A DNA stretch of 64,000 bases from assembly GCA_045546275.1 (NCBI GenBank), contig JAZQCM010000015.1:53105-117104 (forward strand). The letters are read 5' to 3'. Source of the DNA: RGIG1927 sp045546275 (lineage in GTDB: Bacteria; Bacillota; Clostridia; UMGS1883). Below the pieces are notes generated by a model that saw nothing but the letters and a program-made list of their open reading frames with translations, did no database searches and was not told the DNA's origin. Positions 43,658 through 51,570 of this stretch are shown piece by piece (the first letter of the stretch is position 1; every line of letters begins with the position of its first letter). The position numbers and the translations under genes are program-made.

Positions 43658-44017
43658 ATGGAATACAAATGTACGATAGAACAAGTAATAGATGATGAGG
43701 TTATAATAAAAATTAATGAATATTCTATAACTGGATTTTGTTTTCCATTCGAGATGAAAGGAACTAAAGAAGCTACGGTCAAGATTTCATTGTTTGATAT
43801 AACCAATATGAAATCAACACATGAGAAAGTTCCAAATGTAACCAAGGAAGGAAAATCATTATCATATAAATTATATGGAGTTTTAGATGTCGATAATTGC
43901 AGATTAAAGTCTATTATTGATTTTGATATTAATAAATGGGATATTTTTGACTATAGCTTTCTTGACGGGAAAAATGTATGTGTTGAGGTAACAAGACTGG
44001 ATTTTGAGTTTAGTTGA
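43658..44017 (+). CDS. Hypothetical AT-rich orphan protein, possibly frameshifted
   Basis: 119 residues after AAAGGGGAAAAC. I do not recognise a family. The predicted fold is mixed alpha/beta, soluble and acidic (for example GFCFPFEMKGTKEATVK, LDVDNCRLKSIIDFDINKWD). Codons are markedly richer in A/T (ATA, AGA, TTA) than in neighbouring genes, suggesting transfer. After the TGA, another frame stays open for about 46 codons and reads QSFSDEEFEEIHKTHMQLYD, which looks like real acidic coding sequence, so a frameshift near 44010 may have split a longer gene. A 15-bp tandem repeat lies in this tail. Confidence 0.55.
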   Translation: MEYKCTIEQVIDDEVIIKINEYSITGFCFPFEMKGTKEATVKISLFDITNMKSTHEKVPNVTKEGKSLSYKLYGVLDVDNCRLKSIIDFDINKWDIFDYSFLDGKNVCVEVTRLDFEFS

Positions 44018-44081
44018 GCAAAGCTTTAGCGATGAAGAATTTGAGGAAATACATAAAACTCATATGCAACTATACGATGAG

Positions 44082-44111
44082 AGGCCATTTGGGGACAGGC
44101 CATTTGGGGAC
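44082..44111 (+). repeat. Two tandem copies of a 15-bp repeat
   Basis: aggccatttggggac occurs twice in a row (44082-44096, 44097-44111), followed by GTACATTTTTTGG. GGGGAC-rich strings of this sort recall REP-like ends in Clostridia, but I see no transposase here. Confidence 0.7.
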
Positions 44112-44198
44112 GTACATTTTTTGGTATCATTTTCTTAACTTGGACTAAAAAGTGCCATTTCGTGTACGACTCCGGTTGTATTAAGAATTATAAACAAA

Positions 44199-44250
44199 TT
44201 AATTAAACAAACAAAAAAACTCCGCATTGCGGAGTTTTTTGTTTGTTTAA
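44199..44250. terminator. Very long bidirectional hairpin before the RpiB-family gene end
   Basis: About 24 paired bases: an arm running from AATTAAACAAAC through ACTCCGC, a loop ATT, and the complementary arm ending at the isomerase stop. It terminates the minus-strand gene and could stop plus-strand reading as well. The core equals that of the hairpin after tpiA. Confidence 0.85.
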
Positions 44251-44889
44251 TTATGCTAATTTTGCCTTGATAACTTCAGCCATCTTGTCGCACTTGCAGT
44301 TAGCAAAGAATAATTCCTGGAACTTTTCGCCGCTGATTGCACCCTTTAAGAGGTCCTGGTCAATGTTCTCTAAAATATAGAACATATCCTGGTGAGTAAC
44401 CTTCTTAACTTCGTCAAGAATCTTCTTATTTCTCTGTTCGGGAACTGCTCTTTCCTTAGGATAGCCGCCGCCCCATTCTTCAACGAAGAGCTTTTCAAAT
44501 ACGTACTGAAGGTTTAATTCGCAACCCCAGCCCCAACCCTTAGCAAAGGGAAGAGCAATAGCGTTACCATTGTTAACCTGTGTGAACTGATAAGCGTCTG
44601 TGGGGTCAACAACATGACCGCAAAGTACGCCGGGGAAGGAGTTACAAGCAAGCATAGCGCCTTCGCCTGTACCGCAACCTGTAATAACTAAATCAGCTGC
44701 ACCGGAGTTGAGAAGGATTGCAGAAAGAATACCAATCTGTACATATGTAAGCTGTGCTGTATCTTCAGCGGAGTACATACCGTAGTTATGAACTTCGTGA
44801 CCGAGGGGTTCAACAACCTTTTTAAGTGTAGCTTCGATAAGAGCATTTTTAGCCGCCTGGCTGTTTTCGTTAATAAGAGCAATTTTCAT
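44251..44889 (-). CDS. RpiB/LacA/LacB family sugar-phosphate isomerase
   Basis: 212 residues. N-terminal RpiB fold: MKIALINENSQAAKNALIEA, the active-site loop VITGCGTGEGAMLACNSFPG and GHVVDPTDAYQFTQVNNGNAI. The C-terminal 70 residues extend past the 145-150 residue RpiB core, marking the longer subfamily whose substrate is often uncertain. Likely interconverts an aldose and ketose phosphate. GAAAGGAA precedes the ATG. It stands alone, with its own promoter. Confidence 0.85.
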   Translation of the reverse strand: MKIALINENSQAAKNALIEATLKKVVEPLGHEVHNYGMYSAEDTAQLTYVQIGILSAILLNSGAADLVITGCGTGEGAMLACNSFPGVLCGHVVDPTDAYQFTQVNNGNAIALPFAKGWGWGCELNLQYVFEKLFVEEWGGGYPKERAVPEQRNKKILDEVKKVTHQDMFYILENIDQDLLKGAISGEKFQELFFANCKCDKMAEVIKAKLA

Positions 44890-44927
44890 GGGAAAACATT
44901 CCTTTCTTTAATATATTTATTAGTTAT

Positions 44928-44956
44928 ATTCTATAATGAAATCAAATTTTTGTCAA
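44928..44956 (-). promoter_or_regulatory. Promoter for the RpiB-family gene
   Basis: On the minus strand, TTGACA (44956-44951), 17-bp spacer, TAGAAT (44933-44928). Confidence 0.7.
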
Positions 44957-45237
44957 CCTTATAAAACGCAAAAGGCACCAGAGTGTCACTTTTTATATTG
45001 TAGAAAAACCTAAATTTATTCACAACAGCGAAAGGTGCGGAAAAGAAGGTTTTCCGCATAAAATAGGAGGGGCTATCGCATTGCCCCTCCGAAAGTGGCG
45101 ATTTTAGGGGGCATTAAGCCCCTTGCACGAGAAATCGTCACTTTGTTCTTTGTAAAAAAAACAGACCTCAAAGTGCTGAAGGACGTTAGTCCGCCTTTGA
45201 GGTCGCGTGTAAACCTTATAAAACGCAAAAGAGGCAC
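44955..45237. repeat. Hairpin-rich non-coding block between direct repeats
   Basis: This gene-free stretch starts and ends with near-identical copies of a segment containing ACCTTATAAAACGCAAAAG (44956-44975 and 45213-45231, each leading into GGCACC). Between them are four strong hairpins: 45036-45058 (TGCGGAAAA arms), 45066-45090 (GGAGGGGC arms), 45094-45142 (11-bp outer stem, inner GGGGGC/GCCCC stem) and 45164-45204 (GACCTCAAAG arms with inner GGAC/GTCC). The last is followed on the minus strand by a T-run, so it is also a terminator in that direction. No protein reading looks real. It may be a small mobile repeat or a structured RNA; I cannot name it. Confidence 0.6.
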
Positions 45238-45252
45238 CTGTGTGCCTCTTTT
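45227..45252 (-). terminator. Terminator after dut
   Basis: AAAAGAGGCAC and GTGCCTCTTTT arms; ends the nrdD-nrdG-dut transcript on the minus strand. Confidence 0.8.
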
Positions 45253-45280
45253 GTGTTATGTGGTATCGGATGATAGAAAA

Positions 45281-45721
45281 TTACTTAGTACCTGTACTGC
45301 CAAAGCCGCCTTCACCGCGAACTGTTTCGGAGAGTGTGTCAACCTCAACAAAGTTTGCAGTTAAAAACGGTGCAATAACCATTTGTGCAATTCTTTCGCC
45401 ATGCTCCACCGTTTGGGGAGTGGTGCCGTGATTGTGAAGAGCAACCATCACTTCGCCACGGTAGTCAGCATCCACAACGCCAACCTTGTTGGCAGGAGCA
45501 AGATTTCTCTTTGATGCAAGACCGCTTCGTGCATAGATTAAGCCTGCATAGCCTTGGGGAACTTCAAGTGCAATGCCTGTTTTAATAAGCACTGTTTCGT
45601 GGGGGATTATTGTAACAGCTTCTTCAAGGCAGGCGTAAAGGTCACAGCCTGCAGCAAAGGGGGAGCCGTAGGTGGGAATAGTTGCTTTTTCGTTAAGCTT
45701 TTTAATGTTTACGTTTGTCAT
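45281..45721 (-). CDS. dut: dUTP diphosphatase
   Basis: Hydrolyses dUTP to dUMP, keeping uracil out of DNA. 146 residues (trimeric dUTPase length) with the five motifs in order: AAGCDLYAC, ARSGLASK, VGVVDADYRGEV, GERIAQMVI and the C-terminal RGEGGFGSTG. AGAGGA precedes the ATG at 45721. It follows nrdG by 11 bases, placing dUTP removal in the same transcript as dNTP synthesis. Confidence 0.97.
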   Translation of the reverse strand: MTNVNIKKLNEKATIPTYGSPFAAGCDLYACLEEAVTIIPHETVLIKTGIALEVPQGYAGLIYARSGLASKRNLAPANKVGVVDADYRGEVMVALHNHGTTPQTVEHGERIAQMVIAPFLTANFVEVDTLSETVRGEGGFGSTGTK

Positions 45722-45732
45722 AAAAAATCCTC

Positions 45733-46317
45733 TCATTCTCCGCAGGAGGTGCATTTTACACTTTCGCCCGAAACATCCTTGCGGTCAATGTTTGCATCGC
45801 CCTGCCACAAAATGAGCGCATCAGCCTTTAAGGATTTTTGAACATCAATAATCCTTTGGTTGGAAGAGCCTTTAAAGCGGAGGGAAATGTCCTTCAAGCT
45901 TTCAACAAATTCGCCGTCAACTAAAATGTCGATGTTTTTGAGCATTTCGTCGGTAATACTACTATCGCCCAATTTGCCGGTTAACATGTCGGCTTCAAAA
46001 TTGTAGCCTGAGTAGCACCAAATGTCCTTTTGGGGGAATAATGTTTTAATTTTTGTAAGAAAAGGCGCTAAAACCTTTTGGTTTTCAATTTCAAAGGGTT
46101 CGCCGCCCAAAAGGGACAAGCCCTGGATATAATCCTTTGAAAGCGCATCAATAATTTCGTTTTCTGTATCTTTTGTAAAGGGTGTGCCATAGTTAAAATC
46201 CCAGGTTTCGGGGTTAAAGCAACCCTTGCAATGATGGGTGCAACCCGAAACAAAAAGGGAAACACGTACACCTAAGCCGTTAGCAATATCGTGCTTTTTT
46301 ATGGTAGCATAATTCAT
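45733..46317 (-). CDS. nrdG: Anaerobic ribonucleotide reductase activating protein
   Basis: Radical SAM activase that makes the glycyl radical on NrdD. 194 residues with CTHHCKGC (the CxxxCxxC 4Fe-4S site, after SLFVSG) and LSLLGGEPFE. The C-terminal half is longer than usual for NrdG and ends with a CTSC pair. The start at 46317 (MNYATIKKHD) follows GAGGTG and lies 13 bases after the nrdD stop. Confidence 0.95.
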   Translation of the reverse strand: MNYATIKKHDIANGLGVRVSLFVSGCTHHCKGCFNPETWDFNYGTPFTKDTENEIIDALSKDYIQGLSLLGGEPFEIENQKVLAPFLTKIKTLFPQKDIWCYSGYNFEADMLTGKLGDSSITDEMLKNIDILVDGEFVESLKDISLRFKGSSNQRIIDVQKSLKADALILWQGDANIDRKDVSGESVKCTSCGE

Positions 46318-46330
46318 ATGAGCACCTCTA

Positions 46331-48457
46331 TTACAGATGAAGTACACGGGACTTGATTTCCTTTGTTTTGCCAACGTTCCAGAAGTTTTCGCCTAAGTAG
46401 CCGCAGGTACGGCGGGTAACATTCATTCTCTTCTGGTCCTTGTTGTGGCAGGAGGGGCATTCCCATTCAAGGTTATCGTTAATCATAATTTCGCCGTCGT
46501 AACCGCAAACATGGCAGTAGTCACTCTTTGTGTTGAACTCGGCATACTGAATGTTTTCGTAAATAAATTTAACAAGTGTTTCCAATGCAGGAAGGTTGTG
46601 ACGCATGTTGGGAATTTCAATATAGCTTATTGCACCACCGGAAGAAATTTTCTGGAACTGGCTTTCAAATTCAAACTTAGAAAATGCATCAATATCCTCA
46701 CGAACATCAATGTGGTAGGAGTTTGTGTAGTAGCCCTTGTCGGTAACATCTTCAATTGTGCCGAAGCGTTCCTTGTCAATACGTGCAAAGCGGTAGCAAA
46801 GGCTTTCCGCAGGTGTGCCGTAAAGACCAAAGCCCAGGCCTGTTTCCTTTTTCCACTCTTCGCACTGGCTTCTGAGTCTCTTCATAAGGTTAAGTGCAAA
46901 TTCCTTGCCTGCATCTTCTGTGTGGCTCACGCCCTTCATGAGCTTTGTAACCTCGTAAAGACCAATGTAGCCAAGAGAAATTGTGGAATAGCCGTCGTGA
47001 AGATACTTGTCAATTGTTTCGCCCTTTTCCAGTCTCGCAATTGCACCGTACTGCCAGTGAACGGGACTTGTGTCGGAAATTGTGCCTTCCAATGCCTGAT
47101 GACGGCACATAAGTGCTTCAAAGCAAAGGTTAAGTCTTTCACTGAGAATTTCCCAGAACTTATCCTCGTCGCCCTTGGCAAGAATGCCAATCTGGGGAAG
47201 GTTAAGAGAAACAACACCCTGATTGAATCTGCCCTCGAACTTGTAGTTTCCGTCTTCGTCCTTCCAGGGAGAAAGGAAAGAACGGCAACCCATGGGGGAG
47301 AACACGTTGTTTTCGTAGTTTTCGCGCATTTTCTTTGCGGAAATGTAGTCGGGGTAAAGGCGCTTTGCAGAGCACTTTACCGCAAGGCGTGTGATGTAGT
47401 CATACTTGCCGCCCAAAAGCGCATTGTGTTCGTCAAGAACGTAAATGAGCTTGGGGAAGGCAGGTGTTACATAAACGCCACACTCGTTTTTAATACCCTC
47501 ATAACGCTGACGGAGGATTTCCTCAATAATCATTGCGTTTTCTTCAATGTATTCGTCGTCCTTCTTAAGGTTTAAGAAAAGAGTAACAAAGGGTGACTGA
47601 CCGTTTGTGGTCATAAGAGTGTTAATCTGATACTGGATTGTCTGAACGCCGCTCTTTAACTCGTCGTTAAGTCTCTGAGCAACGATTTTTTCAATTGTTT
47701 CGCTATCCAAGGTTTCACCGAACTGTTCGTTGAGCTGCTTTGTGAACTTGTCACGGCTCTTACGAAGATACTTACCCAAATGTGACACGTCAACGCTCTG
47801 GCCGCCGTACTGACCACAGGCAACGGAAGCAATAATCTGTGTCATGATGGTGCAGGCAACCTGGAAGCTCTTGGGACTTTCAATAAGCTTGCCGTTCATA
47901 ACTGTGCCGTTGTCGAGCATGTCGCCGATGTTAATAAGACAGCAGTTGAAAATGGGCTGAAGGAAATAGTCCGCATCATGGAAGTGAATTGCGCCTTCCT
48001 CATGAGCCTTGGAAATGTGCTCGGGAAGAAGAATACGCTTTGTTAAGTCCTTACTTACTTCGCCTGCAATAAGGTCACGCTGGGTAGCCGCCATTATTGC
48101 GTTTTTGTTGGAGTTTTCCTCCATAAGGTCCTTGTTGGAATTTTTGATGAGAGTTAAAATAGACTCATCGGTTGTGTTTGCCTTTCTTACAAGAGCGCGG
48201 TTGTAGCGGTAAATAATGTAGGTTTTTGCAAGGTGATATTTACCTGCCTCCATAAGGCGGGATTCCACCATATCCTGTATGTCTTCAACCAAAACTCTCT
48301 GGCGGTGTATTTTTTCAATATCTGAAACGATTTCTTCTATTTTTTCTTCTGAAATTCTGTATGGCTCGTCAACGGCTGAGTTTGCCTTGGCGATGGCAAT
48401 TGCTATTTTGCTTCTGTCAAAGTCCACTGTTGAGCCGTCACGCTTGATAACTTTCAT
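46331..48457 (-). CDS. nrdD: Anaerobic ribonucleoside-triphosphate reductase
   Basis: Reduces NTPs to dNTPs without oxygen. 708 residues: an N-terminal ATP-cone (about 1-95, MKVIKRDGSTVDFDRSKI) for allosteric control, the ten-stranded barrel with the FSPMGCRSFLSPW region, a zinc site of CHVCG and CPSCHN near the end, and the glycyl radical loop RRTCGYLGENFW. AAAGGAGG precedes the ATG. It needs NrdG, encoded next. Confidence 0.98.
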   Translation of the reverse strand: MKVIKRDGSTVDFDRSKIAIAIAKANSAVDEPYRISEEKIEEIVSDIEKIHRQRVLVEDIQDMVESRLMEAGKYHLAKTYIIYRYNRALVRKANTTDESILTLIKNSNKDLMEENSNKNAIMAATQRDLIAGEVSKDLTKRILLPEHISKAHEEGAIHFHDADYFLQPIFNCCLINIGDMLDNGTVMNGKLIESPKSFQVACTIMTQIIASVACGQYGGQSVDVSHLGKYLRKSRDKFTKQLNEQFGETLDSETIEKIVAQRLNDELKSGVQTIQYQINTLMTTNGQSPFVTLFLNLKKDDEYIEENAMIIEEILRQRYEGIKNECGVYVTPAFPKLIYVLDEHNALLGGKYDYITRLAVKCSAKRLYPDYISAKKMRENYENNVFSPMGCRSFLSPWKDEDGNYKFEGRFNQGVVSLNLPQIGILAKGDEDKFWEILSERLNLCFEALMCRHQALEGTISDTSPVHWQYGAIARLEKGETIDKYLHDGYSTISLGYIGLYEVTKLMKGVSHTEDAGKEFALNLMKRLRSQCEEWKKETGLGFGLYGTPAESLCYRFARIDKERFGTIEDVTDKGYYTNSYHIDVREDIDAFSKFEFESQFQKISSGGAISYIEIPNMRHNLPALETLVKFIYENIQYAEFNTKSDYCHVCGYDGEIMINDNLEWECPSCHNKDQKRMNVTRRTCGYLGENFWNVGKTKEIKSRVLHL

Positions 48458-48492
48458 TTTTATTCCTCCTTTATGTAGTGTTTAGCAATAGG

Positions 48493-48544
48493 ATTATACA
48501 CAAATATTGTGTTTTTGTCAAGATTAAAATACAAGATATTGTGT
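48493..48544 (-). promoter_or_regulatory. nrdD promoter with two NrdR boxes
   Basis: On the minus strand, TTGACA (48521-48516), 17-bp spacer and TATAAT (48498-48493). Two NrdR-type palindromes flank the -35: ACACAATATCTTGTAT (48544-48529) upstream and ACACAATATTTGTGT (48512-48498) filling the spacer. Sixteen bases separate them and their centres are about 31.5 bp apart, i.e. three helical turns, the classic arrangement for cooperative NrdR repression by dATP/ATP status. Confidence 0.88.
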
Positions 48545-48590
48545 TGAAATTAGTGGTAGTAAAAAAAGGGCGTAAACCATGGGGTTATGC

Positions 48591-48619
48591 TTGACTTTAA
48601 AGACAAAAAACGATATACT
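48591..48619 (+). promoter_or_regulatory. Promoter for the BY-kinase gene
   Basis: TTGACT (48591-48596), 17-bp spacer, TATACT (48614-48619). Confidence 0.75.
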
Positions 48620-48659
48620 TATTATGATAAGGTTTAAAATTTTTTATGGAGGCGATAGG

Positions 48660-50102
48660 GTGACTTACGAAAAGACTATGCATGAAGAAAACGAATCCAA
48701 TATAGAAATAGTTGTGCTTATAAAATGTGTGGCTGAAAAGTGGAAAAGCTTGGCGATTTCTGCTTTGATATGTGCACTTGTGGGCGTTATCTTTGCGGCT
48801 GTGACATATGTTCCTGTTTACACATCAACAATCAGCTATGTTATAAACTCAAGAGCAACTTCTGCATCGGATAGTGAGCTTAGATTGGATAACTTCCTGG
48901 TTGTGGAATACCTTTCGGAAAACTATTCGTATATTATCACAAGCCGTGACTTCGTACAGCGCATACAGGCTGAAACAGGGTATACAGATGATATAAGCGA
49001 ATATATTTCTTCCGGTCTTGTTGAAGGCAGTAGCATCATGAAAATTACTGTAAAATCAACTGACCCCGAAAAGTCGTTCCGTATTGCAGATGCAATTCAT
49101 ACATACCTTCCTGAAAAGGCAAAGGAAACAGTTCGTTCGGGAAGTCTTGACTTGTTGGAAACGCCTGTTAAGGCAATTAAGCCTAATGCAAACAGCGATA
49201 TTCCTAAAATGGGTCTTTTAGGTGCGCTTATTGGTGCATTCCTTGCTGCTGCAGTGATTGTTGTTTTGCAGCTTATTAAAAACCCTGTTATGACACCCAA
49301 TGCTTTAACAAGCAAGATTGACATTCAGTATGTGGGCTCTGTGCCTCATGTTGAGCTTAAGAACAACAAAAAGAAGACTGCTGCCGGAAAAGCAGTTCAC
49401 GAGCCAATGCTTGTAACAAATAAGAAGACAGGCTTTGTTTTCAACGAAACCTACAAGTCCATGAGAACTAAGATTGAAAGATATTCCAAAAAGAATAACT
49501 GCAAGGCGATTTTGGTTACAAGCGCACTTGAAAACGAAGGTAAAACAACTGTTGCGGCAAACATTGCACTTTCCTTGGCACAGAACAACAACCGTGTTAT
49601 TATGCTGGATTGCGACCTTCGTAAGCCTGCAGTGGGCAAAATTCTTGACATTAAGGAAGTTAAAACATCTGCATTGGATGTAATTACAGGTCAGGCAACT
49701 GTTGACCAGGCAATTGTTCATGTTCCCAACGCCAAGATTGATGCAATCTGCGGTGGCAAAGCGGTTGGCAATTCCTCTGAAATATTGTCCACATCAGGTC
49801 TTAGGAAAACAATTGAAGCTTTAAGAGAAATGTATGACTACATTATTGTGGACACACCACCTTCTCAGCTCTTTACCGATGCGGTAATTATTTCCGAATA
49901 TACGGATGCGGCCATTCTGGTTGTAAGACAGAACAGTGCAAATGTTGATGATGTTATATCTGTAGCAAATGATGTAAGTCAGTCAAATGCAGACCTTATC
50001 GGTTTTGTGTTTAACAATGTAACCGATACATCAATTCTTCCCGGCGGCTACAGCAAAAAGTATAACTATTCCTACTACGGCTATGGTAACGTGAGAGATT
50101 AA
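48660..50102 (+). CDS. Fused Wzz/BY-kinase (polysaccharide co-polymerase tyrosine kinase)
   Basis: 480 residues from a GTG at 48660 (GGAGGCGA upstream). One helix near 30-52, a Wzz-type extracellular loop, a second helix near 180-205, then the kinase: Walker A TSALENEGKTTVAANIA, Walker A' VIMLDCDLRKP and Walker B YDYIIVDTPPS. A Tyr-rich tail (KKYNYSYYGYGNV) is the typical autophosphorylation cluster. In Bacillota the sensor and kinase parts are often separate proteins; here they are one chain. Such kinases set capsule/exopolysaccharide length, but no glycan genes adjoin it, so its partners are elsewhere. Confidence 0.9.
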   Translation: MTYEKTMHEENESNIEIVVLIKCVAEKWKSLAISALICALVGVIFAAVTYVPVYTSTISYVINSRATSASDSELRLDNFLVVEYLSENYSYIITSRDFVQRIQAETGYTDDISEYISSGLVEGSSIMKITVKSTDPEKSFRIADAIHTYLPEKAKETVRSGSLDLLETPVKAIKPNANSDIPKMGLLGALIGAFLAAAVIVVLQLIKNPVMTPNALTSKIDIQYVGSVPHVELKNNKKKTAAGKAVHEPMLVTNKKTGFVFNETYKSMRTKIERYSKKNNCKAILVTSALENEGKTTVAANIALSLAQNNNRVIMLDCDLRKPAVGKILDIKEVKTSALDVITGQATVDQAIVHVPNAKIDAICGGKAVGNSSEILSTSGLRKTIEALREMYDYIIVDTPPSQLFTDAVIISEYTDAAILVVRQNSANVDDVISVANDVSQSNADLIGFVFNNVTDTSILPGGYSKKYNYSYYGYGNVRD

Positions 50103-50113
50103 ATTATGCTATG

Positions 50114-50150
50114 AAGAAGTATCGGTTAAATAATCGGTACTTCTTTCTTT
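50114..50150 (+). terminator. Terminator after the BY-kinase gene
   Basis: An 11-bp stem, AAGAAGTATCG with CGGTACTTCTT, then TCTTTG. The T-tract is weak. Confidence 0.55.
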
Positions 50151-50167
50151 GAAGAGGAAAGATAAGG

Positions 50168-51157
50168 ATGAAAACTGTTTATTTGAAAACGTCTGCAAAG
50201 GCTCCTGATGAGCATGTTTTAAAGGAAGCTGCAGATTGTATAAGAAAAGGCGGTCTTGTGGTTTTTCCCACCGAAACTGTTTACGGACTTGGCGCAAATA
50301 CCTTTAACGCTGAGGCTGTGAAAAAAATATATCTTGCAAAGGGGCGCCCGAGTGATAATCCATTAATCAGCCACATTGCAGATATTGACTCGGTAAATTC
50401 TCTTGCCCGTGACATTCCCGAAAATGCAAAAAAGCTTATGGAGGAATATTGGGGCGGACCTTTGACCATTATATTAAAAAGAAAAGACACCGTTCCGGGA
50501 ATTATTTCCGCGGGGATGGATACTGTGTCGGTAAGAATGCCCTCGCATCCTGTTGCAAATATGCTGATAAAGCTCTCGGGTGTTCCTATTGCGGCACCCA
50601 GTGCAAATTTGTCGGGCAGCCCCAGCCCTACTAATTTTGAGCATTGCAAAATGGACATGGACGGCAGGGTTGACATGATAATTGACGGCGGTGAATGTGA
50701 AATAGGCGTTGAGTCAACTGTTGTTGACTTAACAGGCGAAATTCCTGTTATTCTTCGCCCCGGTGCGGTTACCCGTGAGGACATTGCTTTTGTTTGCGGT
50801 GATTGTATTTTTGGCGGGGAGTATGCCGATGCGCCAAAATGCCCCGGCATGAAATACGTTCACTACAGCCCTAATGCCGAGGTTTTTGCAGTTAACAGCA
50901 TGGAAAGCTTTGTTGTTCCCGAAGGGAAAGATATTGGCGTAATTGCTTATGACAAGCACAAGAGCCTTTTGAAAAACGGCGTTTTTTATTCGGCAGGCAG
51001 CTCCGACATGGAATATGCTGCAAGGCTCTTTTATCTTTTGAGAAAAGCCGACGAGGATAACATAAAAACTGTTTATGCTCTTCTTCCCGAAAATAAGGGT
51101 ATAGGCACAGCAATTCGAAACAGGCTTTTAAAATCGGCAGGGGGAAGGGTTATATGA
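50168..51157 (+). CDS. tsaC: Threonylcarbamoyl-AMP synthase (Sua5/YwlC type)
   Basis: Makes threonylcarbamoyl-AMP from threonine, bicarbonate and ATP for the tRNA t6A37 modification. 329 residues: the YrdC domain (about 15-205) has GLVVFPTETVYGLGAN and KGRPSDNPL, and a C-terminal Sua5 domain begins after CPGMKYVHYSP. The two-domain form is the Sua5/YwlC subtype. GAGGAAAGA precedes the ATG. It overlaps ywlE by four bases, in the YwlC-YwlE order known from Bacillus. Confidence 0.96.
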   Translation: MKTVYLKTSAKAPDEHVLKEAADCIRKGGLVVFPTETVYGLGANTFNAEAVKKIYLAKGRPSDNPLISHIADIDSVNSLARDIPENAKKLMEEYWGGPLTIILKRKDTVPGIISAGMDTVSVRMPSHPVANMLIKLSGVPIAAPSANLSGSPSPTNFEHCKMDMDGRVDMIIDGGECEIGVESTVVDLTGEIPVILRPGAVTREDIAFVCGDCIFGGEYADAPKCPGMKYVHYSPNAEVFAVNSMESFVVPEGKDIGVIAYDKHKSLLKNGVFYSAGSSDMEYAARLFYLLRKADEDNIKTVYALLPENKGIGTAIRNRLLKSAGGRVI

Positions 51158-51570
51158 AGGTTTTATTTGTGTGCACGGGCAACACCTGTCGTAGTCCGAT
51201 GGCTGAGGGGATTTTTAACTTTATTTCAAAGGGTGCATTTTCACGTGGGCTTTATGCCGAAGGCGGCAGTGCAAGCCATAATGCAATCAAAGCCATGGAA
51301 AAAATGGGCATTGACATAAAAAACCATGCTTCAACTCAGTTAACAAAAGAAGATGTTGACACTGCAGATATTGTTCTTACAATGACCATGGGGCATAAAA
51401 AAATGGTTTTGTCGGCAATGCCAGAGCACGAGGGCAAGGTTTTCACCATAGGCGAATATGTAAACGGTGAAGATGTAGCAGACCCTTACGGCGGTGACGA
51501 AAGAGCCTATGATGCTTGTGCAAAGCAGCTTTATGAATATATTGAAAAGATTGTTGAGAAATTGAAATGA
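51154..51570 (+). CDS. Low-molecular-weight phosphatase, YwlE-type (probable protein arginine phosphatase)
   Basis: 138 residues. P-loop CTGNTCRS near residue 7 has Thr where tyrosine phosphatases have Ile/Val (CxGNICRS); that Thr is the known determinant of phospho-arginine preference in YwlE. The general acid Asp is in VADPYGG. A McsB arginine kinase is not in the window, so the substrate call rests on the motif. Overlaps both neighbours by four bases. Confidence 0.85.
   Translation: MKVLFVCTGNTCRSPMAEGIFNFISKGAFSRGLYAEGGSASHNAIKAMEKMGIDIKNHASTQLTKEDVDTADIVLTMTMGHKKMVLSAMPEHEGKVFTIGEYVNGEDVADPYGGDERAYDACAKQLYEYIEKIVEKLK

Noticed and set aside
44018..44198. Insertion sequence remnant near the GGGGAC repeats
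   Set aside because: No transposase fragment, terminal inverted repeats or target duplication could be seen; only a 15-bp tandem repeat is supported.
45095..45364. Small protein across the hairpin block
   Set aside because: The frame covers palindromic sequence and the dut 3' end antisense, with no ribosome site.
46445..47575. A 376-codon open frame on the plus strand
   Set aside because: Antisense to nrdD, with no family features; nrdD is certain from its glycyl-radical and zinc motifs.
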